From assembly GCA_026692665.1 (NCBI GenBank), contig JAPLOF010000043.1:1-35596 (forward strand): a stretch of 35,596 nucleotides of DNA. The letters run 5' to 3'. Source of the DNA: Planctomycetota bacterium. GTDB lineage: Bacteria; Planctomycetota; UBA1135; GCA-002686595. How positions within the stretch are numbered: position 1 is the first letter of the stretch; every line of letters starts with the position of its first letter. The translations under genes and the position numbers were made by a program. The notes beneath the pieces are model-generated. The model did not search any database. It saw nothing but the letters and a program-made list of their open reading frames with translations, and had not been told where the DNA came from. Shown here in pieces: positions 25,385 to 33,703 of this stretch.

Positions 25385-27066
25385 CACGGGCATAGCGTGA
25401 ATCGGAGGGCGTTGGTCAGCCCCGACCCGAAGCCGGCCGGGTCCAGCACGTCGCGGTAGTACCACTGGGCCGAGACCGTGGTCCCGATCGTGAGCACGGG
25501 ATCCGCGCCCGAACGGACGAAGGCGTTGAAGTCGAAGGCGAACGTCCCCGTGCAGGTGGGGGCGCCGGGCGTGCCGCCCGAGGTCTGCGATCCGATGCGC
25601 CGCGGGTTCGCGACGCACAGCGTTCCGCCCTGGAACGGCGTGAACGCCGAGGCCGTGCTGTACACGAGGAGTCCGTACTTCTGGCTGATGACGTTCACGG
25701 CTCCGAGGGTGAAGGGAGCACCCGAACCGACGCTCGGCGCACCGGAACTCGTGATCGCCGGCACGCAGTTCTGCGAGTTCGTCTTCGCGCTGCAGTACGT
25801 CTGTGGCCCGGAACTCTCCAGGAATCGCCGCGCGTGGACGTCGTAGTCCGTCCCGTTCCAGACGTCGTAGCCGACGACGGTGGTGCCGCTCGCGGCGTCG
25901 GACCACGGAGCCGGTCGCTCGGCCCACACGCCCGGAGGCGACAACGGGAACTCGGGCCCGTTCGGCGAGCCGTCCGACGCGTAGCGGCGACCGCGAGCGC
26001 GCGGCGTGGTCTGCGACCAGTCCTCCCAGGCGACCAGGAAACTGCCGTCGGGATCGACCGCCACCTCCGGGCTCGTCTGTGCGCCGGCGGTCGTCGTGTT
26101 CACGACGACGTCCGGACCCAGCGCGTTCCCGAGCACGTCGAACCGACGCAGCGCGATGGCGGAACTCGAGCCGTCGGCCTGCGCGTCCTGCCACACGACG
26201 ACGAAACGGCCCAGGCCGTCGGCGCCGACGCGCGGCAGCCGCTGATCCCCGTTCACGAACGTGGAGGGCAGCGGGAACTCGTTGCCCAGCGGCGTCCCGC
26301 TCGCGGAGAAGCGCCGGCCCCACAAGTTCAGGTTCGAGCCGACGCCTCCGTGGCTCGAGAAGTCCACGAACGCCGCGAAGATCGTCCCGTCCGGCGCGAC
26401 CGCGACCGCCGGGTCGACCTGCGCGTCGAACTCGTACTGGTTGATCATGACGTCGCCCGTGAGCGGCGAACCCGTTGCGGACAGCACGCGCAGGTACGCA
26501 TCGCCGTCCCAGTCGCCCGACCAGGCGACCACGAACCCGCCCGCGGGCGTGGGGGCGATCAACGGCCGCCACTGCGACGCGGCCCAGGCCTGATTGACCC
26601 GGAACTCGGGTCCGATCGGACTGCCGGCGCTCGTGTAGACGCGCCCGAAGATCCCCATCTGCTGACCGTCGTAGCCATGACGCTCCGACCACGCGACGAG
26701 GAAGTTGCCGCCGTTCGCGACGCCGATCGCGGGCTCGTCCTGCACCTCGAGGTTGAGCGTCGTGTTCACGAGCGTGTCGTTGCCGACGGGGACGAGTCCG
26801 CTCGTGAAGCGCCGCAGGACCACGTCCTGTCCCGCACTCCACACGAGGGTCCAGTCGGATCCGGTGCGCGCCGGCGTGCTCCAGATCTGGTCGTAGGACA
26901 GGGCCTGGCTCACGCGTGCGCCGCCGTCGAGGGGGCCGAACACGTCGCACGTCTGGGCCTGCGACGTGCGCGACGAGAAGGTCGCCAGGGCGGCCACGGA
27001 CACCCAGCGCAACGCCGCGACCGCAGTGTGCCGAGGCGCACTCGGGCGCCGGAAACGGACTGCCAT
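25384..27066 (-). CDS. Secreted seven-repeat propeller-like protein with shared C-terminal domain
   Basis: A 560-residue protein. The N-terminus is basic (MAVRFRRPSAPRH), then hydrophobic, ending TSQAQ as a probable signal cleavage site. About seven repeats of a pattern like FLVAWSE...RRF...GSPIGPEF..N follow, consistent with a beta-propeller. Residues 424-560 are the domain that starts YCSAKTNSQNC and ends SGLTNALRFTLCP, matching the protease at 6183-7700 in order and spacing (PFQGGTLC, SGADP, RD, SGLTN). No enzyme motif is visible. It shares an operon with the SGNH gene. Its ATG lies six bases from a TAGGCT hexamer, with no SD, suggesting a leaderless mRNA. Confidence 0.78.
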   Translation of the reverse strand: MAVRFRRPSAPRHTAVAALRWVSVAALATFSSRTSQAQTCDVFGPLDGGARVSQALSYDQIWSTPARTGSDWTLVWSAGQDVVLRRFTSGLVPVGNDTLVNTTLNLEVQDEPAIGVANGGNFLVAWSERHGYDGQQMGIFGRVYTSAGSPIGPEFRVNQAWAASQWRPLIAPTPAGGFVVAWSGDWDGDAYLRVLSATGSPLTGDVMINQYEFDAQVDPAVAVAPDGTIFAAFVDFSSHGGVGSNLNLWGRRFSASGTPLGNEFPLPSTFVNGDQRLPRVGADGLGRFVVVWQDAQADGSSSAIALRRFDVLGNALGPDVVVNTTTAGAQTSPEVAVDPDGSFLVAWEDWSQTTPRARGRRYASDGSPNGPEFPLSPPGVWAERPAPWSDAASGTTVVGYDVWNGTDYDVHARRFLESSGPQTYCSAKTNSQNCVPAITSSGAPSVGSGAPFTLGAVNVISQKYGLLVYSTASAFTPFQGGTLCVANPRRIGSQTSGGTPGAPTCTGTFAFDFNAFVRSGADPVLTIGTTVSAQWYYRDVLDPAGFGSGLTNALRFTLCP

Positions 27067-27072
27067 GGAGGA

Positions 27073-27078
27073 AGCCTA
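27073..27078 (-). promoter_or_regulatory. Candidate -10 element TAGGCT, leaderless mRNA
   Basis: On the minus strand TAGGCT lies six bases before the ATG at 27066, the geometry seen at 11651 and 22007. The divergent gap to the 27135 gene is only 68 bases. Confidence 0.35.
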
Positions 27079-27134
27079 ACACGCATCCGCGCGGGACGCT
27101 GGACACTCCCCGCCGTCCCGTCGAGGATGCCGCG

Positions 27135-27791
27135 ATGGCTGGAAATCCCTTCACTGCGGCTGCGCGTGGGCGGGCCCGGGCGGGAGTCGGCGCGAGCCTG
27201 GCTCTCCTCGCCGGTGCTCTGCTGCCCGCCTGCCGCACGCCCGCGAGCGAACGTGCGCCGGACGCCCGCTACGAAGCCATCCGTCCGGAATGGCGCGGCA
27301 CCGAACCGCGTCCTTCGCGCGAGTGGTTGCGCTTCTCGGTCGGCTACCTGGATCGCGAGCAGCCGCGCGGCGATCCCGTGGGCGACGGCCTGGCGTGGGG
27401 GATCGACGGCGGTCTGGATCTATCGCGCACCTTCTTCACGCCGTCGGTGGAGATGGGGGTCGCGTACACGTCGGCGCACGTCACGGTCCCGAACGTGGAC
27501 GACGTGGAGCTGTGGCGCGCCACGGTCGGAATGCGCGGGACCTGGTACGCGGACGGCTGGCGGCCGTACGTGCGTGCCGGTGCCTTCCTGCGCTGGTCCA
27601 CGAAGGACCTGGAGGAGCCGTACGATCCCTATGCGACCGGGGGCTACGTGGGCGCCGGGATCGACTGGCCCTACCTGGGGAAGATGTGGCTGGGCCCCAG
27701 CGTCACCTACTTCCAGGCGTTGGGGGAGGATGCGCCCGGCGGCGACGGCCAGGAGCTGATTTTCGCCCTGTCGGCCACGTTCCGCCTGTGA
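27135..27791 (+). CDS. Outer-membrane-type lipoprotein, predicted beta-barrel or beta-sheet
   Basis: A 218-residue protein with a lipoprotein signal: basic N-region (ARGRARAG), hydrophobic core and LLPAC with Cys33. The mature part alternates polar and aromatic or hydrophobic residues and closes with an aromatic-flanked strand (LIFALSATFRL), as in small outer-membrane beta-barrels (WLRFSVGYLDRE, FFTPSVEMGVAYTSAHVTV, YVGAGIDWPYLGKMWLGPSV). That combination with a lipid anchor is uncommon, so an alternative is a periplasmic beta-sandwich. No family recognised. It is divergent from the 25384-27066 gene and precedes another exported protein by 63 bases. Confidence 0.65.
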   Translation: MAGNPFTAAARGRARAGVGASLALLAGALLPACRTPASERAPDARYEAIRPEWRGTEPRPSREWLRFSVGYLDREQPRGDPVGDGLAWGIDGGLDLSRTFFTPSVEMGVAYTSAHVTVPNVDDVELWRATVGMRGTWYADGWRPYVRAGAFLRWSTKDLEEPYDPYATGGYVGAGIDWPYLGKMWLGPSVTYFQALGEDAPGGDGQELIFALSATFRL

Positions 27792-27854
27792 TTTCGAGTC
27801 GCGTGTAGCATGGATGGATCGTCGGCGCGGTCGCGCGTCCGTCGGAACCCCACC

Positions 27855-28937
27855 ATGATCAGCACCTACCGCAGCTCCCGTCCGTACCTCCTCCTGCTCC
27901 TCGCGTGTGCCCCCGTGGCCGGCGCGCAGAGCCTCAACGTCGACATCGGACAGAACGTGGTGTTCCCCGTCCCCGCGTCGAGCTACGCCGCTCAGGGCGC
28001 CGCGGGCACATGGAACTCCGTCGCGGCGCCGGGGGCCGCGGCCGCGCTCGTCGGCCTGAATGGCGCGCCCGTCGCGGCGACCCTGAGCTCGAGCGGCGGA
28101 TTCTTGAACTTCGACTTCGACAACGCCGGGACGAGCGGCGATGCGCAGAGCCTGCTCGACGACGTTCACGACCTCGGCGGACCGACCTCGGCCGTTTCGT
28201 GGAGCTTCGCGGGACTCGCCGCGGGCGACTACTCGGTCTACACCTACGCCTGGGCCCCCGACAACACGACCTTCCGCACGACGGTCTCGATCGCCGGCGC
28301 CCTGGATCCCGACCAGAACGTCGGCGGCGCGTGGACCGGATCGCACCAACTGGGCGTGACCTACGCTCTCCATCGCGTCACGGTGTCGGGCGGGAACCTG
28401 ACGATCGTGCTGACGACCAGCTCGGGATTCGGTTCGCTGAACGGCTTCCAACTCGTGCGCGAGGCCGCCTATCCGACCCTGTGCGCGGGCGACGGCAGCG
28501 CGACGGCCTGCCCGTGCGGCAACTCCGGCGCGGCCGGGCGCGGTTGCGCGAACTCGATCGATCCGAGCGGCGGCCTCCTCGCGGCCAGCGGCGCGGCCAG
28601 CGTGGCCGGCGACACGCTCGTCCTTTCGGGGTCGGGGATGCCCAACGCGTCGGCGCTCTACTTCCAGGGATCCTCGGCCGTCGCGGGCGGAGCGGGCGCC
28701 GCGTTCGGCGACGGCCTGCGCTGCGCGGGTGGAGCCGTGACGCGCCTCGGCACCAAGACGAACGCCGCCGGGTCGTCGCAGTACCCCGTGGCCGGGGACA
28801 TCCCGGTCAGCGTGCGCGGCGTCGTCGCGCCGGGCGATGCGCGCGTCTACCAGGTCTGGTACCGCAACGCGGCCAGCTTCTGCACGCCCGACACGTTCAA
28901 CCTGACGAACGGGGTGCGGGTGACCTGGGGCGTTTGA
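27855..28937 (+). CDS. Secreted protein with Cys-rich planctomycete C-terminal region
   Basis: A 360-residue protein. The signal peptide ends LLACAPVAGAQ. Residues about 25-210 are a beta-sandwich-like domain (FLNFDFDNAGTSGDA, VSWSFAGLAAGDYSVYTYAW, GSLNGFQLVRE). A Cys-rich linker (GDGSATACPCGNSGAAGRGC) leads to a C-terminal region ending QVWYRNAASFCTPDTFNLTN and VRVTWGV. Its closing pattern resembles the YCxAK/SGLTN domains of two other proteins here but is not the same family at clear identity. The signal and paired cysteines indicate export. No enzyme motif. The ATG follows TAGCAT at 27805-27810 by 44 bases. Confidence 0.72.
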   Translation: MISTYRSSRPYLLLLLACAPVAGAQSLNVDIGQNVVFPVPASSYAAQGAAGTWNSVAAPGAAAALVGLNGAPVAATLSSSGGFLNFDFDNAGTSGDAQSLLDDVHDLGGPTSAVSWSFAGLAAGDYSVYTYAWAPDNTTFRTTVSIAGALDPDQNVGGAWTGSHQLGVTYALHRVTVSGGNLTIVLTTSSGFGSLNGFQLVREAAYPTLCAGDGSATACPCGNSGAAGRGCANSIDPSGGLLAASGAASVAGDTLVLSGSGMPNASALYFQGSSAVAGGAGAAFGDGLRCAGGAVTRLGTKTNAAGSSQYPVAGDIPVSVRGVVAPGDARVYQVWYRNAASFCTPDTFNLTNGVRVTWGV

Positions 28938-28958
28938 CGCGCGGCGTCGAGTTCGCGG

Positions 28959-28989
28959 CGAGCTCGCGGAAATACCGGCCGCGGGCTCG
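28959..28989 (+). terminator. Hairpin after the secreted-protein gene
   Basis: CGAGCTCGCGG (28959-28969) pairs with CCGCGGGCTCG (28979-28989) with one G-U, around a nine-base AT-containing loop. It begins 22 bases after the stop. Probable terminator. The rest of the 261-base gap before 29199 shows no gene and no clear promoter. Confidence 0.5.
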
Positions 28990-29198
28990 ACCGCGGAGTT
29001 CGCTGTGCTCCCGGCATGGGGTCGGGCGCTCGGGCGGCGGGCCTACCGGGTTGCACGGCCGGGGGATACCCTGCCGGCGGTGAGGGGAAGCTCGCTCGTT
29101 GCCAGGCCCTCACACACCACGAACCGCTCCGTCGGCTCGGGGCTGCTGCGCGGACATGCGCAGCGAGGTCGCGCCTTCGTGCGCGGGAGCTCGCGCCC

Positions 29199-31439
29199 GT
29201 GACCGCCGGCTCCTCAGGCGACCGCGGCCGGATCCCGCGCGGGGTGGCGATCGGGTTGAACCTGCTCGCGTCGGCGGTGCTCGCGATGCTGGTCTTCCAG
29301 TGCGCGCGCCTCGCGTACTGGAACGCGTTCACGTCCTTCCAGATCTGGGATGACGAGGGCTACTTCCTGCTCGCGCTGCGCGAGTTCCGCGAGCACGGCG
29401 GACTCTACGAAGGGATCCAGGGCGTTTTCTACGGGCCCTTCTACTTCCAGTCCATCGTCGCGCTCTCGTGGATCACGCGGCTGCAGCTCGACACCGAGAA
29501 CGCGCGCTGGCTGATGCTGCTCGGGTGGTTCGTCGGCCTCGCGAGCACCGGATTGGTCGCCTGGCGCCTGACGCGCAGTCTGCTGGCGCCGCTTCTCTTG
29601 ATCTCCCTGGGCTTCCCGTTCCTGTTCTTCTTCACGAACGAGCCGCTGCACGCCACGAGCGTCGTCCTCCTCCTCCTGGCGCCGGTGCTGTTGCTCCTCA
29701 CCGGACCGCTCGACGAGGGGCCAGCGCCCCGGCCCCTGGCGTGGGCAACTTGCGGCGCGCTGTGCGCGGCACTCTTCCTCGTGAAGGCGAATCTCGGCCT
29801 CTACTTCGTGCTCGGCCTGGCCGTGACGTTCGCGGCCCACGCCGGCGGCCGAGCCGGATCCTGGTTCCGCGTCGTCCTCGGGCTCGCGATCCTGCTCCTG
29901 CCGCTGGCCCAGATGCGGCAACTCCTCGAGCTCGAGTCGGTCCAGGACTACGCGCTGCTGATCACGCTCGCCCTCGTGCCGTTCGTGATCGCGATGTTCC
30001 GGGCGCGGGAACGTGCGCCGCGCGGGCGCGAGAGCCTGTACGCGCTGGGCGGATTCACCGTCGTGTCCGTCGCGTCGATCGGAGTCAGCCTGTTCACGGG
30101 CTCCACCGCGGCGGGCATGTGGCGCGCACTCGTCGAGGCGGCTCTCGAGTTCCCGCTGAAGAACCACTACCCGCCCGACCTGCCGGCGCGCGGTGTGATC
30201 CTCCTCGGCGCGGTCGCGATCCCGGTGCGGCTCTCACTGCGCTCGGGGTCCGCCGCGGCGAGCGTCGTTCGCCTGGCCGCGAGCCTGTTCGTGCTGCAGG
30301 AGTGCGTGCGCGTGCAGGTCCCCTTCGCCTCCCTCCCGTTCGTGTGGATCGCCTCGAGCGGAGGCCGGGACTCGAGGGCTCGCGACGCGCTCGGCATCCT
30401 GACGGTGCTCTCCGCTCTCCAGGCGTTTCCGATCCCGGGCTGCCAGGTGGGACTCTTCTCCCTGCTCGCCGTCCTGGTCGGCACGATCGGGCTGTTCGAT
30501 GCTCTGCGCGACTTCTCCTGGATCGCCTCCGTGCCGTGGTACCTGCGCGTGCCGGCCGGGGCCGCGTGCCTGGTCGGAGTCGGCCTCCACCTCGACGCGC
30601 ACCACCCCGCATGGCGTGCCGTCCAGATGTACCGCGATCGCTGGGAACTCGGCGTGCCGCTCGATCTGCCGGGCACGGGCCCCCTGCGGCTCTCGGAGCT
30701 CGAGACGAGCCGATTCCGCTGGCTCGCTGCGAACCTGCGCGAGAACGCCGACACGTTCGTGGGCGTCCCGGGCATGCACAGCCTCCACCTGTGGTCGGAA
30801 GTGCCTCCGCCCGTCCCGTTCTACAAGCACCATTGGGTCCTCTTCCGCGACGGGGCCGAGGAGGAGGCGCTGGCGCGCAGCCTGACCGAAGGGCCGCGGC
30901 GGTGCGCGATCCACAACGCGGGCCTCGTCGGATTCTGGCTGCACGACACCCTGAGGGAGGGACCCGTCCGCAGCGCGCTCCAGGCTCTGTTCGCGTCGGC
31001 CGGCGACGCCGGGGAGTACCGGCTCCTCCTGCCGCGCAACCAGCCACGCCGGATGGTCTTGAATGCGATGCCGGCCGACGGGTTCGCGGAGTTGCGCGAG
31101 CGCTACGACGCCAGCCGGCTCTTCGCGCTCACGCTGCCGCCCCTCGGTGACGCGCGCGTGGCGCGGATGACCGTCGTCAACACGACGTCCGGGATCGAGA
31201 TCTTCGACACGGAGCTGCCGCCGACACGACGCCTCGTGGTGCTGGACGAGGCGCAGCAGGAGCTCCTGTGCGCTCCCGACCGGCGGATTCCGGACACGCA
31301 CGGCGTCTCCCGGCTGCTCGTCCTCTGGCCCCGGATCGAGCAGCAACTGGACGTGCAGGAACTCCTGGTCCGCGTCTACGACGAACAGGGGCGTGTCGTG
31401 GCCCGCTGCCTGATCCAGGGCCTCAACATCGGGAAGTAG
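29199..31439 (+). CDS. Large polytopic membrane protein, GT-C glycosyltransferase-like
   Basis: A 746-residue protein. The first helix (GLNLLASAVLAMLVFQCARL) is followed by SFQIWDDEGYFLLALREFRE, where the acidic D51-D52-E53 in the first outer loop matches the catalytic-loop style of GT-C (PMT/ArnT-like) lipid-sugar transferases. About ten further hydrophobic segments run to residue 490, and the last 250 residues are a soluble domain. Such enzymes use polyprenyl-phosphate sugars at the periplasmic face. Sequence-level family membership is weak. I chose the GTG at 29199 because GGGAG lies nine bases upstream and it gives a short cytoplasmic N-terminus; a GTG near 29242 is the alternative. Confidence 0.6.
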   Translation: MTAGSSGDRGRIPRGVAIGLNLLASAVLAMLVFQCARLAYWNAFTSFQIWDDEGYFLLALREFREHGGLYEGIQGVFYGPFYFQSIVALSWITRLQLDTENARWLMLLGWFVGLASTGLVAWRLTRSLLAPLLLISLGFPFLFFFTNEPLHATSVVLLLLAPVLLLLTGPLDEGPAPRPLAWATCGALCAALFLVKANLGLYFVLGLAVTFAAHAGGRAGSWFRVVLGLAILLLPLAQMRQLLELESVQDYALLITLALVPFVIAMFRARERAPRGRESLYALGGFTVVSVASIGVSLFTGSTAAGMWRALVEAALEFPLKNHYPPDLPARGVILLGAVAIPVRLSLRSGSAAASVVRLAASLFVLQECVRVQVPFASLPFVWIASSGGRDSRARDALGILTVLSALQAFPIPGCQVGLFSLLAVLVGTIGLFDALRDFSWIASVPWYLRVPAGAACLVGVGLHLDAHHPAWRAVQMYRDRWELGVPLDLPGTGPLRLSELETSRFRWLAANLRENADTFVGVPGMHSLHLWSEVPPPVPFYKHHWVLFRDGAEEEALARSLTEGPRRCAIHNAGLVGFWLHDTLREGPVRSALQALFASAGDAGEYRLLLPRNQPRRMVLNAMPADGFAELRERYDASRLFALTLPPLGDARVARMTVVNTTSGIEIFDTELPPTRRLVVLDEAQQELLCAPDRRIPDTHGVSRLLVLWPRIEQQLDVQELLVRVYDEQGRVVARCLIQGLNIGK

Positions 31440-31442
31440 GAC

Positions 31443-31574
31443 GGAAACTGACCCGGTCCGCTGGCCTTGTGTGGGGGCGCCGGAGAGCAGCCCCCAGGGA
31501 TTGTGTGTCGTTTCCCCGGGGTACCACGGGCCCAGGGCCTGGGACGCGACATCCACGGAACTGGGTCAGCTTCA
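31443..31574. repeat. 132-base element with imperfect 22-base terminal inverted repeats
   Basis: The left end (31443-31464) and the reverse complement of the right end (31553-31574) match at 18 positions with three mismatches and two single-base gaps; seven central bases CTGACCC/GGGTCAG are perfect. The inside holds TGGGGGC/GCCCCCA (31472-31478, 31490-31496), CCCCGGGG at 31514-31521 and CCCAGG-G-CCTGGG at 31531-31543. It fills the gap between two convergent genes, and its right end contains the stop codon of the minus-strand gene. It encodes no credible protein. It could be a MITE or REP-like mobile element, a structured RNA or a two-way terminator. Confidence 0.55.
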
Positions 31575-32858
31575 GCGCTGGAAGATCGGAAGCAACCCCT
31601 CCGGCACCGCCAGGACGAGGCAGTTCATCGCCGTCGCGTAGACATCTCCGAAGCGCGGATCGGACCACGAGCCGTCCTCGCGTTGCGTCGCCAGGACGCG
31701 CGGTGCCTCCGCGCGCCACCACGCGGTCCACGTCGCGGTGTCGAGGTGCTGCCACATCGCCTGGGCCAGGTAGAAGCGCTCGTAGTACGGGCAGACGACG
31801 AGGTCGCCCTCGATCTCCCCGCTGCTTGCGCGCAGCGCGAGGCGGCGTGCGAGGAAATCGTAGCCATCGGTGATCGGCCGGCCTTCGTAGGTGCCCGTCA
31901 TCTGGAACGTGGAGATCGCGGCCGCGGTCAGCGCGACCGACGAGCTCGAGTCGCCCAGCGCGTAGCGGAACGAACCGTCCGGCTTCTGCGTGCGGCTCAC
32001 GTAGTCCACGGCGCGCGCGATCACCGAACGGTCGACGTCCACGCCGGCCTCCTTGGCCGCGCGCAGCGCCTGGACCGCGGTGATCGTGATCGAGTTCTCG
32101 TGCGCGAGGCCCTTCCGCGGCTCGTAGTCCCAGCCGCCCTCGACGCCCTGGCTCGATTCGATGCAGCGCACGGCGGCCTTGAGCGCCTCCTGGAGGCGTG
32201 CGCCGCGCTGGGTGTGGGGCGACATCACGCACGCTTGAGCCAGCGCGAGCGTCGCAAAACCGTGGCCGTGCATCCGGCTCAGCGAATCGCCCGTCCGCGA
32301 GACGAAACCGACGCGCTCCGAGCGCGGATCCACGTCCGTGCGCGCCACCAGCCAGTCGATGGCCGCGGCGCAGGCCCGTCCGTGGGGGCCGCGTTCCGGG
32401 GCGCTGCCTCCGGCCATCCAGGCCAAGGCGCCGAGCGCGGTCACGGCGACCGGGGCGAAGCCACCGACCTCGCCCGCGGGGCCCGTGCCCGCGCTCGTGG
32501 TCCGCGCGCCTTGCGTGGGGAAGGAGCCGTCCGCGGCGCGCTCCTGCGCGGATTCCAGCCAGGCCAGGCCACGCTCCAGTGCGCGGCGGTGGACTTCGTC
32601 GCCCAGGACCTCCGCGCGCGGCTCGCCCTGCGCGATCGACGGCGAGGTGCCCCCGCGCGTCGATGTTCCGTCGGCCGAGGAGCGCTCGAACTCGCCGCCT
32701 CGGATCCGCGCTTCGATCGGCGCGCGCCATGCGGACGCGCCCGCTGCGGATGCGCCCGCTGCGGATGCGCAAGCTGCGGATGCGCAGGGGCGCGACTCGA
32801 GGTGCCCGCCCCCGATCACCGCCACGACGACGGCCAGGATCGCCGCCCGCGGGGTCAC
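31572..32858 (-). CDS. Exported prenyltransferase/squalene-cyclase-like repeat protein
   Basis: A 428-residue protein. An N-terminal hydrophobic segment (ILAVVVAVIGG) acts as signal or anchor and is followed by a low-complexity Ala-Ser spacer made by a DNA tandem repeat. The body has alpha/alpha-toroid repeats: RGLAWLESAQERAADGSFPT, AVRCIESSQGVEGGWDYEP, ARAVDYVSRTQKPDGSFRYA and LATQREDGSWSDPRFGDVYA. The QxxDGSF/W pattern is the QW-type motif of squalene-hopene cyclase and prenyltransferase folds. The DxDD catalytic motif of cyclases is not seen, so a non-enzymatic or different role is likely. The GTG overlaps the upstream stop (GTGA). Convergent with the GT-C-like gene. Confidence 0.8.
   Translation of the reverse strand: MTPRAAILAVVVAVIGGGHLESRPCASAACASAAGASAAGASAWRAPIEARIRGGEFERSSADGTSTRGGTSPSIAQGEPRAEVLGDEVHRRALERGLAWLESAQERAADGSFPTQGARTTSAGTGPAGEVGGFAPVAVTALGALAWMAGGSAPERGPHGRACAAAIDWLVARTDVDPRSERVGFVSRTGDSLSRMHGHGFATLALAQACVMSPHTQRGARLQEALKAAVRCIESSQGVEGGWDYEPRKGLAHENSITITAVQALRAAKEAGVDVDRSVIARAVDYVSRTQKPDGSFRYALGDSSSSVALTAAAISTFQMTGTYEGRPITDGYDFLARRLALRASSGEIEGDLVVCPYYERFYLAQAMWQHLDTATWTAWWRAEAPRVLATQREDGSWSDPRFGDVYATAMNCLVLAVPEGLLPIFQR
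32731..32790. repeat. Four 15-base tandem repeats in the cyclase-like gene
   Basis: Four copies of about GCGGATGCGCCCGCT (32731, 32746, 32761, 32776), differing at a few bases, encode an Ala-Ser-Ala-Cys/Gly spacer after the signal segment. As each unit is five codons, length changes keep frame. Confidence 0.75.
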
Positions 32859-33703
32859 GGCTTCTTGTTGAGCCGCTTGTAGTACGCGTCGATCCACTCG
32901 CGATAGAGGGGCGGCATGTCGCGTCCGCCCTCGTTGCGGAAGACCTCGCGCGCGTGCATGGGCAGGTCGCCCCATCGATCGCGTGCGTCGCTGGTCTGTG
33001 TTCCCGATCCCTGGGAACCGCGCGCGGGGTCCGAGCCGGGCTGTTGCTGAGGCTCGGCCTTGGAGGCCTGCGGACCGTCCGACGGCTGGCGGCCCTGCTC
33101 GCCGGGCTTCTTCTGGCCCTCTCCGGACTTCTCTCCCGGCTTTTCGCCCGGCTTCTCGGAACCGGGCTTCTTCTGCTCGCCGCCCGGCTGCCCATCGCCC
33201 GGCTTGGGCTTCTCTCCGCCCTGCTCGGGCATCGACGGCGTCGACTCGCGGCCGGTCGACTGCTCGCCCTGACGGTCCATCGGGTTCTCTCCCTGCCCAC
33301 CGCCAGTCTGCGATTGGCCGCCTCCGGACGAGGAACTCGAGGAGTTCGGGCTCTGGCTCGCCGCGAGTTCGAGGATGCGATCGATGTCCTTCTGCACCGA
33401 TTCGCTGGAGGCCTGCGCGTTGCGCAGCTGCTCCGCCAGGGAACCGCTCTCTCCCGCCGCGGGGGCGCGGGACGCCTCCTGGAGCAGTCGGTCGATCGCG
33501 CGCAGCTCGCGCTCGACCTTGCCGAAGAGCTCGACCATCTGCCGCTGGACGTCGTCCGGCTGCGCCTGGATTCGCACCGGCGTCGTGGGTTTCGGCGCGA
33601 CCGGCGGCGGGGGAGGAGACGTTTCGGGCTCCTGCGCGCGCGCGGCGAGGCTCATCCAGGCCATCGCCAGGACGGCGAACGAAGCGTTGCGTTGCGTGTT
33701 CAC
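32855..33703 (-). CDS. Exported protein with long disordered Gly/Pro/Lys/Gln region
   Basis: A 282-residue protein. MNTQRNASFAVLAMAWM begins a signal peptide ending LAARAQ. Residues about 45-115 are helical (VQRQMVELFGKVERELRAID, SLAEQLRNAQASSESVQKDI). The central 115-225 region is low complexity, rich in Gln, Gly, Lys, Pro and Glu, with repeats like KPGEKPGEKSGE. The C-terminus WGDLPMHAREVFRNEGG then PPLYREWIDAYYKRLNK is compact and resembles the tail of proteins I recall from planctomycete moxR/Bat-type operons. Function unknown. The GTG overlaps the upstream stop and follows GAGGAG at 33709-33714. Both neighbours overlap it, so the operon is tight. Confidence 0.72.
   Translation of the reverse strand: MNTQRNASFAVLAMAWMSLAARAQEPETSPPPPPVAPKPTTPVRIQAQPDDVQRQMVELFGKVERELRAIDRLLQEASRAPAAGESGSLAEQLRNAQASSESVQKDIDRILELAASQSPNSSSSSSGGGQSQTGGGQGENPMDRQGEQSTGRESTPSMPEQGGEKPKPGDGQPGGEQKKPGSEKPGEKPGEKSGEGQKKPGEQGRQPSDGPQASKAEPQQQPGSDPARGSQGSGTQTSDARDRWGDLPMHAREVFRNEGGRDMPPLYREWIDAYYKRLNKKP

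Noticed and set aside
24080..27238. One long 1052-codon minus-strand gene
   Set aside because: The part upstream of 25384 is a frame-shifted shadow of the propeller gene. The SGNH protein has its own start overlapping the upstream stop.
29016..29198. N-terminal extension of the GT-C-like protein from an ATG at 29016
   Set aside because: The added 61 residues are Arg/Ala/Gly-rich without character, and the GTG at 29199 has a good ribosome binding site.
32731..32790. CRISPR-like array
   Set aside because: The 15-base units are directly adjacent without spacers and lie in frame in a gene.
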